Assembly (NCBI RefSeq): GCF_000741705.1
Contig: NZ_JGZI01000009.1
Location: 310,001 to 374,000 of the forward strand
From: Bifidobacterium psychraerophilum
GTDB taxonomy: Bacteria > Actinomycetota > Actinomycetes > Actinomycetales > Bifidobacteriaceae
Direction of reading: 5' to 3'
Length of the DNA: 64,000 bases
The position numbers and the translations under genes were made by a program. Below the pieces are notes generated by a model, which was not told the DNA's origin, did not search any database, and saw only the letters and a list, made by a program, of their open reading frames with translations. Below are positions 9,378 through 18,511 of the stretch, in pieces (the first letter of the stretch is position 1; each line of letters opens with the position of its first letter).

Positions 9378-10301
9378 ATGGTCGCTGTGACTCGTTTACG
9401 AATAGATTGCGCCTACGACGGCTCCGATTTCCACGGGTGGGCCCGTCAGCCAGGGTTGCGTACGGTGCAGGGCGTGATGGAGGATTGCCTCAACAGGATC
9501 CTGCATGTGATTCAGTCTCCAGGGCTCCATCTGGTTGTGGCTGGGCGTACCGATACCGGAGTGCATGCCAGTAATCAGACCTGCCATCTGGACATCGATG
9601 ACGATGTGCTGGCCCGAGCGATAGGGCATCTGGACATGCAGGCCATACCCGCCCTGGAACTGAGGATGCGCCATGCCCTTCCTGACGATATAGCGATACG
9701 CCGCATCAGCCTGGCACCAGATGGCTTCGATGCCAGATTCTCCGCATTGGAACGACTGTATGTGTACCGGGTGAGTGACGGCTCGACCACCCCAGATCCG
9801 AGGCTGCGGCATTGCGTGACCGCGGTGAGAGGAACGCTCGACATCGATGCGATGAACGAGATGATGGCGATGTGCGTAGGCCTGCACGATTTCGGCTCCT
9901 TCGCGACGCCAAGCCCCGGTGGGACGACCATACGTGAGGTCAAATTCGCCCGGTGGTCCAGAACCCCCGCTTCCCCGAGCCCTTACGACGGCAGCGGCAG
10001 CATCTCGCTCGAGGATGGCGGGTTGATATCGCTGACCATCATCGCGGATGCATTCGCGCGCAGTATGGTGCGTTCATTGGTGAATGTGGCGATACAAATC
10101 GGTCTGGGGAAACGCGAACTGTCCTGGTTCGTTGAAAAACTGAGGCATCCGCGACGCGAAGGCCTCACCGGGCCAGCCGCAGCCGCAGGCCTGACTTTGG
10201 AACATATCGAGTATCCCTCCGACGACCAGCTCGCTGAACGGGCCGAACTCATTCGAGCCAAGCGTCAGCTGCCTGAGAAGGGTGCTCAGCCGCGGACGTA
10301 A
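9378..10301 (+). CDS. truA: tRNA pseudouridine(38-40) synthase
   Basis: TruA converts uridines 38-40 in the tRNA anticodon arm to pseudouridine. The catalytic Asp lies in AGRTDTGVHA, the family signature. Start RLRIDCAYDGSDFHGWARQPG-like is standard; the region DGFDARFSALERLYVYRV is also conserved. I place the start at ATG 9378, giving 307 residues. GTG at 9387 is an alternative with better spacing from GAAAG. An inserted Ser/Pro/Gly-rich segment (TPASPSPYDGSGS) is a local lineage feature. It follows rplQ, the common actinobacterial neighbour. Confidence 0.96.
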   Translation: MVAVTRLRIDCAYDGSDFHGWARQPGLRTVQGVMEDCLNRILHVIQSPGLHLVVAGRTDTGVHASNQTCHLDIDDDVLARAIGHLDMQAIPALELRMRHALPDDIAIRRISLAPDGFDARFSALERLYVYRVSDGSTTPDPRLRHCVTAVRGTLDIDAMNEMMAMCVGLHDFGSFATPSPGGTTIREVKFARWSRTPASPSPYDGSGSISLEDGGLISLTIIADAFARSMVRSLVNVAIQIGLGKRELSWFVEKLRHPRREGLTGPAAAAGLTLEHIEYPSDDQLAERAELIRAKRQLPEKGAQPRT

Positions 10302-10463
10302 CACATCCAGGTGGCACTGGAAACGAAACACGCCTACCCTTGGGGCTAGTCGAGCCATTCGGTTCGGTGCGGCGGCGCGTTGCTCCGCTTCGTATCCGGC
10401 TGCAGCCCAGTCGGATACGCGGGGGTGCCATGCTTCGCCTTCGGCGAGGGAATGGGGCAGGTC

Positions 10464-12644
10464 ATGCTGGAATCCAGTGCACGTGAACTTGCAGGCGAAT
10501 TGGTCGGACGACGGCGGTCCATCAACCGTGAACTCAGTCGTAACGGCGTTCGTTTCGGCATATATGCCGATGGCCATTACGAGGATCGGCTTTTCCCCTA
10601 TGATCCGATTCCACGCATCATCGAATCAGCAGAGTTCACCGATCTGGAACATGGATTGAAGCAGCGCGTCGATGCGCTGAACGCATGCCTGAGGGATATC
10701 TACTCCGATAAGAACATCATCAAGGATGGTGTGATTCCCGAGGAATACGTGTACACCTCGGTGGGGTATTTTCCCCAGGTCAACGGTGTGACGCCCCCGG
10801 GCGGGGTGTTCGCGCATATCGCGGGAGAGGACCTCGTCCAGGGTGAGGACGGGCAGTGGTGGGTGCTCGAAGACAACCTGCGCATCCCTTCCGGCGCCAG
10901 CTATCCGCTGTTCGTCCGGGACATCGAACGTCGCATCTATCCGACCTTGTTCCGGGACATCCATATACGCGACAATCGCGCCTATCCTCGTTTGCTGCGC
11001 AAATCCATGGATTTTGTTTCGACCGAGGGCATCGCGGTGATCCTCACCCCGGGTCGTCAGAACTCGGCTTTCTTCGAGCATTCCTACCTGGCGGAGAAAA
11101 CCGGTGCGGCGCTCGCCTTTCCCGAGGATCTCGAAGTCGTCCAGAACCGTGTGTACTTCGTGGATTATGCGGGTAACAGACACAGGGTCGGCGTGATCTA
11201 TCGAAGGCTCGCGGATGAGTACCTGGATCCCTTCAGCTTCAATCCGGATTCGGTGATCGGCATACCCGGACTGCTTGCGGCGTACAGATCAGGCAATGTG
11301 GCGATTATGAATGCACCGGGCAACGGTGTGGTCGATGACAAGGCCATGTATTACTTCGTGCCTGCCATGATCGAGTATTACCTCGGAGAGAAGCCGATTC
11401 TGCAGAATGCCCCGACATACATGCCGATGTTCGATCGGGATCGCAAAACCGTGCTGGATCGTCTGGGCGAACTGGTCATCAAGGATGTCGCCGAGGCCGG
11501 AGGATACGGTGTGGTGTTCGGATCGAGCCTCAGTGCGGCTGAGCGGGGGGAGATGGCCGATCGCATCCGCCGTGAGCCCCGCCGCTTCATCGCCCAGGAG
11601 GTCATCCCCTTCAGGGACATCGATATCGTCGATCCGAAAAGCGGTGAGCAGACCCCGCGCAAAGCGGATTTGCGAGCCTTTGTGGTCACGGGTCAGAAAA
11701 CCCATGTGTGGTATTCGGGTTTGACCCGATATTCGGCGGTACAAGGCGAGATGATCGTGAATTCCTCACAAGGGGGAGGATTCAAGGACACCTGGGTGCT
11801 GTCGCCCGCGCAATCCGAGGAGCTGTCCAAACAGACCCAACGTGATGTGGTCAATCTGCTCGGCAATCGCGCAAGGCGCACGCCCGCCCTCGTGACGGCG
11901 GCCAAGGCGGATAACCTGTATTGGCTCGGCAGATACTCCGAGCGGACCTTCACCACGATCGGACAGTTCTTCCCCTTCTACGACCTGGTGATGGACACCC
12001 AGGTCGAGGCGTTCCGTCCCTTCGCCCACGCCCTTGATCTGCCGGAGGACTTCCACGACTTCGATACCTTCATCCATTCCTTCCTGTATGACGCCGATAA
12101 CCCCGATTCGGTGCGCAGCGCTGTGCTCGGAGCCTTCAACAACGCCGTGGTGCTCCGTCCTGAACTGGGCTCGAACCTGCTGCAGTACGTTGAGCTGGCG
12201 GTGAAGACGATCGGTGACGCGGCGCATGGCGATCTCGCTTCCGAGAACATCTACCGTCAGCGTGACATCACCGATTACATGCTGTCCTTGTGGGGAGGCA
12301 TCGAGGACTCCGCGCTGGATCCGGTACTCAAGGCCTTCCTCTTCATCGGCAAATACCTGGAGCGCGTGGATCTGTACACTCGTTTCAAGCTGCCTGAGGA
12401 TGATCTGATCGCTCCGCTCAACAAACTTTCGGCCTATGCGGCGATGCTTGACGAGATGCCACTGCCACAGTGCTTCGCCTCCGGTGCCAGGTGGTTGATG
12501 GAGCAGCTGCCGCTGAGGGGCTACGAGGATCTCACCGTTCGCATCAATGAGTTCCTGAACGACTTCCAGGGCCGGGTGCTTGATCTGGACAGCGGCAAGC
12601 GCAGCGTGCTCAACGCGATGAATATGGATGCCCGCAGGCCGTGA
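10464..12644 (+). CDS. Circularly permuted ATP-grasp fused to alpha-E domain
   Basis: About 726 residues. The N-terminal two thirds (about 20-475) is a circularly permuted type-2 ATP-grasp (DUF404/DUF407): FPYDPIPRII, the ATP-grasp segment VLEDNLRIPSGASYP, and the later PIQNAP/GGYGVVFG-like run EAGGYGVVFGSS. The last third (from about 480, TAAKADNLYWLGRYSERTF) is an alpha-E helical domain (DUF403). In mycobacteria these are separate adjacent genes; here they are one polypeptide. A transglutaminase-like gene follows. Comparative genomics predicts that this set makes or processes a peptide or peptide tag through ATP-dependent amide bond formation, but to my knowledge no product has been shown. 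Start is uncertain: ATG 10464 or 10452, both with weak ribosome sites. Confidence 0.87.
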   Translation: MLESSARELAGELVGRRRSINRELSRNGVRFGIYADGHYEDRLFPYDPIPRIIESAEFTDLEHGLKQRVDALNACLRDIYSDKNIIKDGVIPEEYVYTSVGYFPQVNGVTPPGGVFAHIAGEDLVQGEDGQWWVLEDNLRIPSGASYPLFVRDIERRIYPTLFRDIHIRDNRAYPRLLRKSMDFVSTEGIAVILTPGRQNSAFFEHSYLAEKTGAALAFPEDLEVVQNRVYFVDYAGNRHRVGVIYRRLADEYLDPFSFNPDSVIGIPGLLAAYRSGNVAIMNAPGNGVVDDKAMYYFVPAMIEYYLGEKPILQNAPTYMPMFDRDRKTVLDRLGELVIKDVAEAGGYGVVFGSSLSAAERGEMADRIRREPRRFIAQEVIPFRDIDIVDPKSGEQTPRKADLRAFVVTGQKTHVWYSGLTRYSAVQGEMIVNSSQGGGFKDTWVLSPAQSEELSKQTQRDVVNLLGNRARRTPALVTAAKADNLYWLGRYSERTFTTIGQFFPFYDLVMDTQVEAFRPFAHALDLPEDFHDFDTFIHSFLYDADNPDSVRSAVLGAFNNAVVLRPELGSNLLQYVELAVKTIGDAAHGDLASENIYRQRDITDYMLSLWGGIEDSALDPVLKAFLFIGKYLERVDLYTRFKLPEDDLIAPLNKLSAYAAMLDEMPLPQCFASGARWLMEQLPLRGYEDLTVRINEFLNDFQGRVLDLDSGKRSVLNAMNMDARRP

Positions 12645-12798
12645 AAGGTACCCGATCGGGGCCGACTTGCCGCGTGCGGGAGCGGGGGATAGGCTAATCG
12701 GGTGTGGATAAGCTCCGATGCGCATGAAGGGCAGTCGGGCTTCGTGCCATGTGCTGCGTATTGCGGATGCCGAGTGGTGATCGGGAAACAGAGGAACA

Positions 12799-13599
12799 TT
12801 GAAGAAACTGGTTTTTGACTATGCGATGAAGCTGAGCTTCAGCTCCCCGGTGACGGATCATCGTTTCCAGCTGCGTTGCGTGCCCGCCTCGGGTCCTCGC
12901 CAGCAGGTCGTCGATGTGAAGGTGAAGGTCACGCCAGACACTGCTTTGGAGACACAGAACGATGCCTTCGATTCCGTGGTGATGACAGGATACGTGCCAC
13001 AGCCGCATGACTCCTTCGAATATTCGGTTACCGGCATCGCCTTCGTCGACAACGATCATACGAAGCCGGAAGACTACAAACCCCTGTATCGCTTCGATTC
13101 CGGGCTGACGATCCCGGGAGCGGCGATCACCGCCCTGATCGAACGGTGCACGGCGATGATGGATGACGGCGGGCGTTCATTGGATAGGCGCGAACAGGCG
13201 GCTTTGGTGATGCAGGAGGTGTACGAGGCCTTCACCTACACCCCGGGTGCCACCACCATCCGCACCACTGCGGAGGAGGCGCTGGAACAAGGCGCCGGCG
13301 TATGCCAGGACTATGCGCATGTGATGCTTGCCGTCTGCAGGCATATCGGTTTGCCCTCACGTTATATCGCCGGTCTGCTCGGCGGCGAAGGGGCCACGCA
13401 CGCCTGGGTTGAAATCTACGACCAGGATCGTTGGGTGGGTTTTGATCCCACCCATAATCGTCCGGTCAATGACGAATACATCACCATCGCCCACGGTCGT
13501 GATTATCGCGATTGCATGCTCGACATCGGTATCTTCTCCGGTGCGAATGTGACGCAGCAGCAGTGGGTGAACGCTTCGGTGCATGAACAGCGCTCCTGA
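12799..13599 (+). CDS. Transglutaminase-like cysteine protease
   Basis: 266 residues. An N-terminal beta domain (Transglut_N, residues 1-90) precedes a papain-like transglutaminase core. The triad is C169 in GAGVCQDYAHVML, H201 in THAWVEIY and D216 in WVGFDPTHN. Bacterial members are usually peptidases or amide hydrolases, not cross-linkers. The start is TTG, with GAGG five bases upstream. It lies 154 bases after the ATP-grasp/alpha-E fusion, the partner it has in many genomes, so the two probably act on the same peptide or amide. No signal peptide is visible, so action is cytoplasmic. Confidence 0.87.
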   Translation: MKKLVFDYAMKLSFSSPVTDHRFQLRCVPASGPRQQVVDVKVKVTPDTALETQNDAFDSVVMTGYVPQPHDSFEYSVTGIAFVDNDHTKPEDYKPLYRFDSGLTIPGAAITALIERCTAMMDDGGRSLDRREQAALVMQEVYEAFTYTPGATTIRTTAEEALEQGAGVCQDYAHVMLAVCRHIGLPSRYIAGLLGGEGATHAWVEIYDQDRWVGFDPTHNRPVNDEYITIAHGRDYRDCMLDIGIFSGANVTQQQWVNASVHEQRS

Positions 13600-13843
13600 T
13601 CGCCGCACACCCGTTTCGACGCGCCGTCATCCTGGACGAACGGGGGTGGTTCTCTGTGCCTGCCCGGCCTCTGCGTGTCGTGCGCCGCTTCGCGGGCTTT
13701 CACTGGAGGAACCCGGGTTGTGGATGCGGTGTCTGAGTTCTGTGGCATAATAGACAAGTTGCTTTGCTGAAGGTGTTGCTTTCGCACGCGGGGATGGTTT
13801 TGCCGTTGTGGTCAGGAAGGGATGCCTGAGGTCGGGTGATGTT

Positions 13844-13932
13844 GGTTGAGTGTCCGAGCGGTCTAAGGAGCACGCCTCGAAAGCGTGTGAGGGCAACCCC
13901 CTCCGAGAGTTCGAATCTCTCCTCAACCGCCA
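13844..13932 (+). tRNA. tRNA-Ser (anticodon CGA), CCA encoded
   Basis: The acceptor stem GGTTGAG at 13844 pairs with CTCAACC at 13922-13928, followed by G and encoded CCA. The anticodon loop reads CTCGAAA between CACGC and GCGTG, giving CGA for UCG codons. A long variable arm typical of tRNA-Ser and the T-loop GTTCGAATC are present. Confidence 0.97.
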
Positions 13933-13934
13933 CC

Positions 13935-13971
13935 AAGGGTTCCGGATTTGTGTCCGGAGCCCTTTTTCTTT
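13935..13971 (+). terminator. Intrinsic terminator of tRNA-Ser
   Basis: Arms 13935-13946 and 13953-13964 pair over 12 bases with one G-U, loop of six, then TTT, C and TTTT. It begins three bases after the tRNA CCA end. Confidence 0.9.
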
Positions 13972-14102
13972 TCGCACCTTCGTGTGCTTCCCCTTCACCC
14001 GTGCCACCCGTTGCCGGCCGCTCCCGGTCCTGTCGCCCTCCTGCTCCGCTTCGCGGATTGTCCTGCATGCTGGCAGGCCATGAGGAGGATACCTGACGCT
14101 CC

Positions 14103-14146
14103 ATAAGTTAAACCATTTGACATAAATGCCGCAGTTGTCTTATGAT
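14103..14146 (+). promoter_or_regulatory. xylA promoter with XylR-like operator
   Basis: TTGACA at 14117-14122 and TATGAT at 14141-14146 are separated by 18 bases, a near-consensus sigma-70 promoter. Immediately upstream and touching the -35 box is GTTAAACCATT (14107-14117), which matches the right half of the AATGGT-AAA-ACCATT palindrome found before xylR. Another partial copy, GCCAAAACCAAT, is at 14172-14183 in the leader. Repression of xylA by the ROK regulator is inferred. Confidence 0.75.
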
Positions 14147-14210
14147 GTGTGCAATGGCAGGCGAGGACGCGTGCCAAAACCAATCGTTTGCATGCAACAA
14201 GGAGCAACAC

Positions 14211-15557
14211 ATGAGTCTGTGGGATGTCGACAAGATCGAATACGTAGGTCGTGAACAGGGTCCGCAGGAATCGCTTGCGTTCCATTACTATGACGCCGAG
14301 CGGGTCGTGGCAGGAAAGAAGATGAAGGACTGGCTGCGTTTCGGCGTCGCATGGTGGCACACCTTCAACCAGGAACTCGTCGATCCCTTCGGGGTCGGCA
14401 CGGCTCAGCGGGGCTATTACCGATACTCGGATCCGATGGATCAGGCGCTCGCCAAGGTCGATTACGCATTCGAGCTCTTCACCAAGCTGGGGGTCGAATA
14501 CTTCTGCTTCCACGATCGTGACATCGCACCCGAGGGGGATACCCTGCGCGAGACGAATGCGAATCTTGACAAGGTCGTGGACCGGATCGAGGGGCATATG
14601 AAATCCACGGGCGTCAAACTGCTGTGGAACACCTCCTCGCTGTTCACCAACCCACGTTTCGTATCAGGAGCCGCGACCTCGCCCTTCGCCGATATCTTCG
14701 CCTATGCCGGTGGCCAGCTCAAGAAGAGCCTGGAGATCGGCAAGCGTCTGGGTGCCGAGAATTATGTGTTCTGGGGAGGGCGTGAAGGCTACGAGAACCT
14801 GTGGAACACCCAGATGAAGCGAGAGACGGATCATATCGCCCGTTTCTTCCACCTGTGCGCGGATTACGCTGATGAGATCGGTTTCGATGCCCAGTTCCTG
14901 ATCGAGCCGAAGCCGAAGGAGCCCACGCTGCACCAATATGATTTCGATGCGGCCACGGCGATCGAGTTCCTCCGTGCCAACGACCTCACCGATGTGTTCA
15001 AGCTCAATCTCGAAGGCAACCATGCCAATCTGGCCGGTCACACCTACCAGCATGAGATTCGTGTGGCCCGTGAATCCGGTTTCCTCGGTTCCCTGGACGC
15101 CAATCAGGGCGACAAGCTCATCGGATGGGATATGGATGAATTCCCGACCGATCTGTACGAAACCGTTGCGGTGATGTGGGAGGTGCTGGCGGCTGGCGGC
15201 ATCGGTCCCCACGGCGGTCTGAACTTCGATGCCAAGCCACGACGTACGTCCTTCTATGCCGAGGATCTGTTCCGCACCCACGTTGCGGGTATGGACGCCT
15301 ACGCCGCCGGTCTGCTGGTCGCGGCGAAGATGCATGAGGACAAGTACATCGAGAATCTGCAGGATGAACGCTACAGCTCCTACGATTCCGGCATCGGCAA
15401 GCAGATCGAGGACGGTACGGTGACATCCCTTGCACAGCTCGAAGACTATGCGATCGACAAGCCCCAGTCCGAGCTGATCGAAGCCACCAAATCCGATCAT
15501 CTTGAGTCCGTCAAGGCCACGGTGAACAACTACATGGTGGATGCCCTCTCCGAGTGA
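14211..15557 (+). CDS. xylA: Xylose isomerase
   Basis: Converts D-xylose to D-xylulose, the first step of bifidobacterial xylose use. The 448-residue class II TIM-barrel has the metal and catalytic regions [10 protein letters not shown] (catalytic His), [20 protein letters not shown] and [11 protein letters not shown], and [11 protein letters not shown] near the end. AAGGAG six bases before ATG 14211 sets the start; [13 protein letters not shown] is the expected N-terminus. Its own promoter and partial XylR sites lie upstream, and a large hairpin follows. xylB sits about 8 kb away in the same locus. Confidence 0.98.
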   Translation: MSLWDVDKIEYVGREQGPQESLAFHYYDAERVVAGKKMKDWLRFGVAWWHTFNQELVDPFGVGTAQRGYYRYSDPMDQALAKVDYAFELFTKLGVEYFCFHDRDIAPEGDTLRETNANLDKVVDRIEGHMKSTGVKLLWNTSSLFTNPRFVSGAATSPFADIFAYAGGQLKKSLEIGKRLGAENYVFWGGREGYENLWNTQMKRETDHIARFFHLCADYADEIGFDAQFLIEPKPKEPTLHQYDFDAATAIEFLRANDLTDVFKLNLEGNHANLAGHTYQHEIRVARESGFLGSLDANQGDKLIGWDMDEFPTDLYETVAVMWEVLAAGGIGPHGGLNFDAKPRRTSFYAEDLFRTHVAGMDAYAAGLLVAAKMHEDKYIENLQDERYSSYDSGIGKQIEDGTVTSLAQLEDYAIDKPQSELIEATKSDHLESVKATVNNYMVDALSE

Positions 15558-15569
15558 CTTTGTTCCGGT

Positions 15570-15665
15570 GACCCCGGCCGGGGTCTTATACAGGCCTGCG
15601 TGCACCGCACCTTGAGATGGAGGCGACTTCTGTCGCGCATGATCTCAAGGTGCGGTGCACGCAGG
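15570..15665. terminator. Palindrome plus 24-bp perfect inverted repeat between xylA and the lacI-type gene
   Basis: A 16-base GC palindrome (15570-15585) is followed by a perfect 24-base inverted repeat, arms 15595-15618 and 15642-15665. The 23-base loop holds a small GCGAC/GTCGC stem. It fills the gap between two convergent genes, so it most likely terminates both transcripts, although neither side has a clear T-tract. Confidence 0.75.
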
Positions 15666-15678
15666 TTATCTGACGCCT

Positions 15679-16716
15679 TTATTCGCCGCGTAGGGCACAG
15701 GTGCTGTCGCGCACCATCAAGGTCGTAGGCATGATGATGTGTTTATCCACCGTGTCTCCATGTTCGGCACCCATGATCATCCGCGTCGCGGCTGCGGCCA
15801 TATCCTGGAGGGGTTGGCGCACCGTCGTCAGTGAAGGCCCCAGGTACGAAGCGGTCTGCACATCATCGAAACCCACGACGGAGAGATCCTCAGGGATGCG
15901 AATACCCAATTGTCTCGCCGCTTCATACACTCCCATGGACTGAAGATCGCTGCCTGCGAAGATCGCGCTGGGTCTGATCTCCGGATTCTCCAGAAGCGCC
16001 ATGGCCTGGGCGTATCCGCCCGCAGTGGTGAAATCGCCTTCCGTGATGAGGCTTGGATCGCTGTTCAGGCCTTTCTCCGATAGCGCCGCCGCATAGCCGT
16101 CGAGGCGCGCCCGTGAGCACATCATGTCGTCGGGCCCCGTGATGATGCCGATGCGTGTATGCCCCAGGGAGAGCAGATGCCTGGTGGCGCTCAGCCCGCC
16201 GGTCCAGTTGTCCGCCTGGACGGACATGTCGTCAGGTGCGGGATCGCCGGAAGGATCGAATACGACATAGGCGATGTGGCGTGACTGTAATCTCTCGCGT
16301 TCCTGGGCGGTGAGGTTGGAGAAGATCAGGATGGCCCCGAGTGGCTGTCGCTGAACGATGTCATCCGCCCATGAGCTGTCCGGGTGGATTCTGTCCCCGC
16401 TTTCCGTGACCGTGATGGTGACATCGTATGATTTAGCCGCTCTGAGCGCACCTCTCAGCACTTCAAGTGACCAGAGGTTCTCGAATGTCTGGAATACGAC
16501 TTCGATGTTTCGGTTCACGGGCCTTCGTCTTGTCGGCTGGGAGTACCCGCTGCGTTGCAGAGCCTCCGCTATGACCTTTTTGGTGAGCGGGGAGACATCG
16601 GATCTGCCGTTGAGCGCCTTGGAGACCGTTGCCAGCGAGTATCCGGTCTGCTCGGCGATATCGATCAGGCGCACGGTATGGTGCGCTGGGGGTGTGGTCT
16701 GCGGCAAAGATCCCAT
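15679..16716 (-). CDS. LacI-family transcriptional regulator of the xyloside locus
   Basis: 345 residues. The DNA-binding helix-turn-helix with hinge is at the N-terminus (VRLIDIAEQTGYSLATVSKA LNG region, about 15-65), followed by a periplasmic-binding-protein-like sugar domain ending GIRIPEDLSVVGFDD, typical of LacI. Start ATG has GGAG seven bases upstream. The gene lies between xylA and a sugar ABC transporter. TTTCGAAA palindromes occur in its own promoter spacer and after the transporter promoter, so it probably represses both until a xylo-oligosaccharide or xylose binds. The effector is not known. Confidence 0.92.
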   Translation of the reverse strand: MGSLPQTTPPAHHTVRLIDIAEQTGYSLATVSKALNGRSDVSPLTKKVIAEALQRSGYSQPTRRRPVNRNIEVVFQTFENLWSLEVLRGALRAAKSYDVTITVTESGDRIHPDSSWADDIVQRQPLGAILIFSNLTAQERERLQSRHIAYVVFDPSGDPAPDDMSVQADNWTGGLSATRHLLSLGHTRIGIITGPDDMMCSRARLDGYAAALSEKGLNSDPSLITEGDFTTAGGYAQAMALLENPEIRPSAIFAGSDLQSMGVYEAARQLGIRIPEDLSVVGFDDVQTASYLGPSLTTVRQPLQDMAAAATRMIMGAEHGDTVDKHIIMPTTLMVRDSTCALRGE

Positions 16717-16743
16717 ATGTCATCTCCAACTATCGTTTTTCTC

Positions 16744-16772
16744 ATCGTATTTCGAAACTTTCGAGCTGTCAA
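16744..16772 (-). promoter_or_regulatory. Promoter of the lacI-type gene with operator filling the spacer
   Basis: On the minus strand TTGACA (16772-16767) and TACGAT (16749-16744) are exactly 17 bases apart. The spacer (16750-16766) is made of the two linked palindromes TTTCGAAA and CTTTCGAG. A repressor bound here would sit between the -35 and -10 boxes, so autoregulation is likely. Confidence 0.82.
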
Positions 16773-16807
16773 AAAAGTAGTATGTTGAGTCAGGCTGCTG
16801 TCGTAGA

Positions 16808-16822
16808 TATGCCAAAACCATT
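16808..16822. promoter_or_regulatory. Partial XylR-like site in the lacI/transporter divergent region
   Basis: TATGCCAAAACCATT matches 12 of 15 positions of the palindrome before xylR (AATGGT-AAA-ACCATT). It lies upstream of both divergent promoters. This suggests the ROK regulator also influences the transporter, but it is a weaker match. Confidence 0.5.
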
Positions 16823-16867
16823 GGAATAAAGCCATTTCATGAGGAAACTGCATCAGAATTATATAAT

Positions 16868-16941
16868 TTGACGAATTTACTTAACGGGAATTATACTGAG
16901 ATATGTCGAAACAACTACAGGTTTTCGAAAAAGTTTCGAAA
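16868..16941 (+). promoter_or_regulatory. Transporter promoter with tandem LacI-type operators
   Basis: TTGACG (16868-16873) and TATACT (16892-16897) have an 18-base spacer. About 25-45 bases downstream of the -10 are two palindromes, TTTTCGAAAA (16922-16931) and TTTCGAAA (16934-16941), with centres 11 bases apart, one helical turn. A related TGTCGAAACA overlaps the expected start of transcription. The rest of the 424-base gap (to 17140) is an untranslated leader in which I see no gene; the binding-protein start has GGAAAGAGC before it. Confidence 0.8.
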
Positions 16942-17140
16942 ATCAGTTCAAAGGAGAGCTGGTTCCGACTGCAAGGCAATCCGCATCACACCCAAGGCGA
17001 ATTGGGAATGACGGCGTAATCAACGGGGTTCACGTCGGATTCGCCCCACCAAGGTTCCTCGACAAACAACAGGTTCCTGACACATAAGCAGATGATCCGG
17101 TGAAGGCGCATATCGAGCGCATGTTGGAAAAGGAAAGAGC

Positions 17141-18430
17141 ATGAAGGTGAAGAAGGCACAGACGATTGCGGCGGCCGCACTCGCGGTCATGAGCTGCGTA
17201 GGGCTGTCGGCCTGCGGCGGCAGCGATAGCAATGCCGATGGCAAGGTCGAGGTGACCGTATGGCACAACTCGACGGCGGGCGATGGCAAGAAGTATTGGG
17301 AGGATGCGGCCGCCGCCTATGAGAAACAGAATCCCAATGTCGACATCAAAATCGAGGCGATCCAGAACGAGGACATGGATGGCAAGCTCCAGACGGCTTT
17401 GCAGGATCCGAACTCGGCACCTGACATCTTCCTCGCCCGTGGTGGCCAGAAACTCGCTGATGTGGTCGAAGCCGGGCAGGCGATGGATCTGAGCGACAAG
17501 GTTTCGGACACGGTGAAGACGCAGATGGCGAGCTCGCTCTCGGCCTACACCATCGATGGGAAACTCTACGCCGTGCCCCAGGCGGTGCAGCCAGGAGGTA
17601 TGTGGTATTCCAAGGATCTCTTCGCCAAGGCGGGCATTACGCAGACGCCCAAAACCTGGGATGAGTTCAAGGCGGCCATTGCCAAACTCAAGGCCGCGGG
17701 CATCACGCCGATAGCGGTCGGTGGCAAGGACGCGTGGCCCGCCGCCCACTGGTGGTACTGGTTCGCCTTGAGGGAATGCTCGGCGGACGTATTCGCCAAA
17801 GCGCAGAAGAGCAAGGACTTCAGCGATGACTGCTGGAGCAGAACCGGGAAGGATGTGGAGGATCTGCTGGGTCTGGACGCTTTCAATGAAGGTTTCCTCA
17901 CCACCCCCGCCCAACAGGGTGCGAATTCTTCCGCCGGTCTGCTGGCCAATCACATGGCTGCCATGGAGCTTATGGGGGGTTGGGAGGCCGGTGTGGTCCG
18001 CGACCTGACACCGGATAAGAAGGATCTGCCGGATCTGGGCTTCTTCGCGTTCCCCACCGTCGAAGGCGGCGAAGGTGATCCGAGCGCGGTCATGGGTGGC
18101 GTCGATGCGATGGCGGTTGGCAGCTGGGCGCCGAGCGAAGCGGTCGACTTCCTCAACTTCATCGCCGAGAAAGGGCAGCAGGAACAGTACGCCAACGCAT
18201 TCTCGACCATACCCGCATCCAAGGAGGCCCAATCGGTCGTCACCAATGATGCGCTGAAGCAGGAACTTGCGGTCTACGACCAGGCATCCTCGGTCTCATT
18301 GTGGCTTGACACCGTCTTCGGTCAGAACATCGGCAACGCACTGAACGAAGGCGTCGTGAATCTGATGGCCGGCAAAGGAAGCTCCGCGGACATCATCAAA
18401 GGCGTCGAAAGCGCCGCCGCCAAAGGCTGA
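17141..18430 (+). CDS. Sugar ABC transporter substrate-binding lipoprotein
   Basis: 429 residues. The signal peptide ends in a lipobox, LSACGG, so Cys is lipidated and the protein is tethered outside the membrane. The mature part is a family 1 extracellular solute-binding protein: VEVTVWHNSTAGDGKKYWED, the core segment SAPDIFLARGG, and the later AVGGKDAWPA and MGGWEAGVV blocks. Position between a xylose-type regulator and a GH43 beta-xylosidase points to xylo-oligosaccharides or xylosides as ligand. No ATPase gene is nearby, so a shared MsiK-type ATPase elsewhere probably powers the system. Confidence 0.92.
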   Translation: MKVKKAQTIAAAALAVMSCVGLSACGGSDSNADGKVEVTVWHNSTAGDGKKYWEDAAAAYEKQNPNVDIKIEAIQNEDMDGKLQTALQDPNSAPDIFLARGGQKLADVVEAGQAMDLSDKVSDTVKTQMASSLSAYTIDGKLYAVPQAVQPGGMWYSKDLFAKAGITQTPKTWDEFKAAIAKLKAAGITPIAVGGKDAWPAAHWWYWFALRECSADVFAKAQKSKDFSDDCWSRTGKDVEDLLGLDAFNEGFLTTPAQQGANSSAGLLANHMAAMELMGGWEAGVVRDLTPDKKDLPDLGFFAFPTVEGGEGDPSAVMGGVDAMAVGSWAPSEAVDFLNFIAEKGQQEQYANAFSTIPASKEAQSVVTNDALKQELAVYDQASSVSLWLDTVFGQNIGNALNEGVVNLMAGKGSSADIIKGVESAAAKG

Positions 18431-18457
18431 ATCCCCGGATCGGATTGAAGGCTTCGT

Positions 18458-18492
18458 CCGTGCCCGCCACCTTCCGGACGGGCACGGTCTTT
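18458..18492 (+). terminator. Hairpin with T-tract between binding protein and permease genes
   Basis: Arms 18458-18466 and 18479-18487 pair over nine GC-rich bases, followed by TCTTTTC. In sugar ABC operons such a partial terminator keeps binding protein in excess over permeases; that role is inferred here. Confidence 0.7.
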
Positions 18493-18511
18493 TCAGAAGA
18501 AAGGCATACTG

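Noticed and set aside
12799-13599. Protein cross-linking transglutaminase
   Set aside because: The bacterial family with this N-terminal domain is mainly peptidase-like, and there is no secretion signal.
13844-13932. tRNA-Ser as an integration site
   Set aside because: No 3' tRNA fragment repeat, integrase or phage gene in the following sequence.
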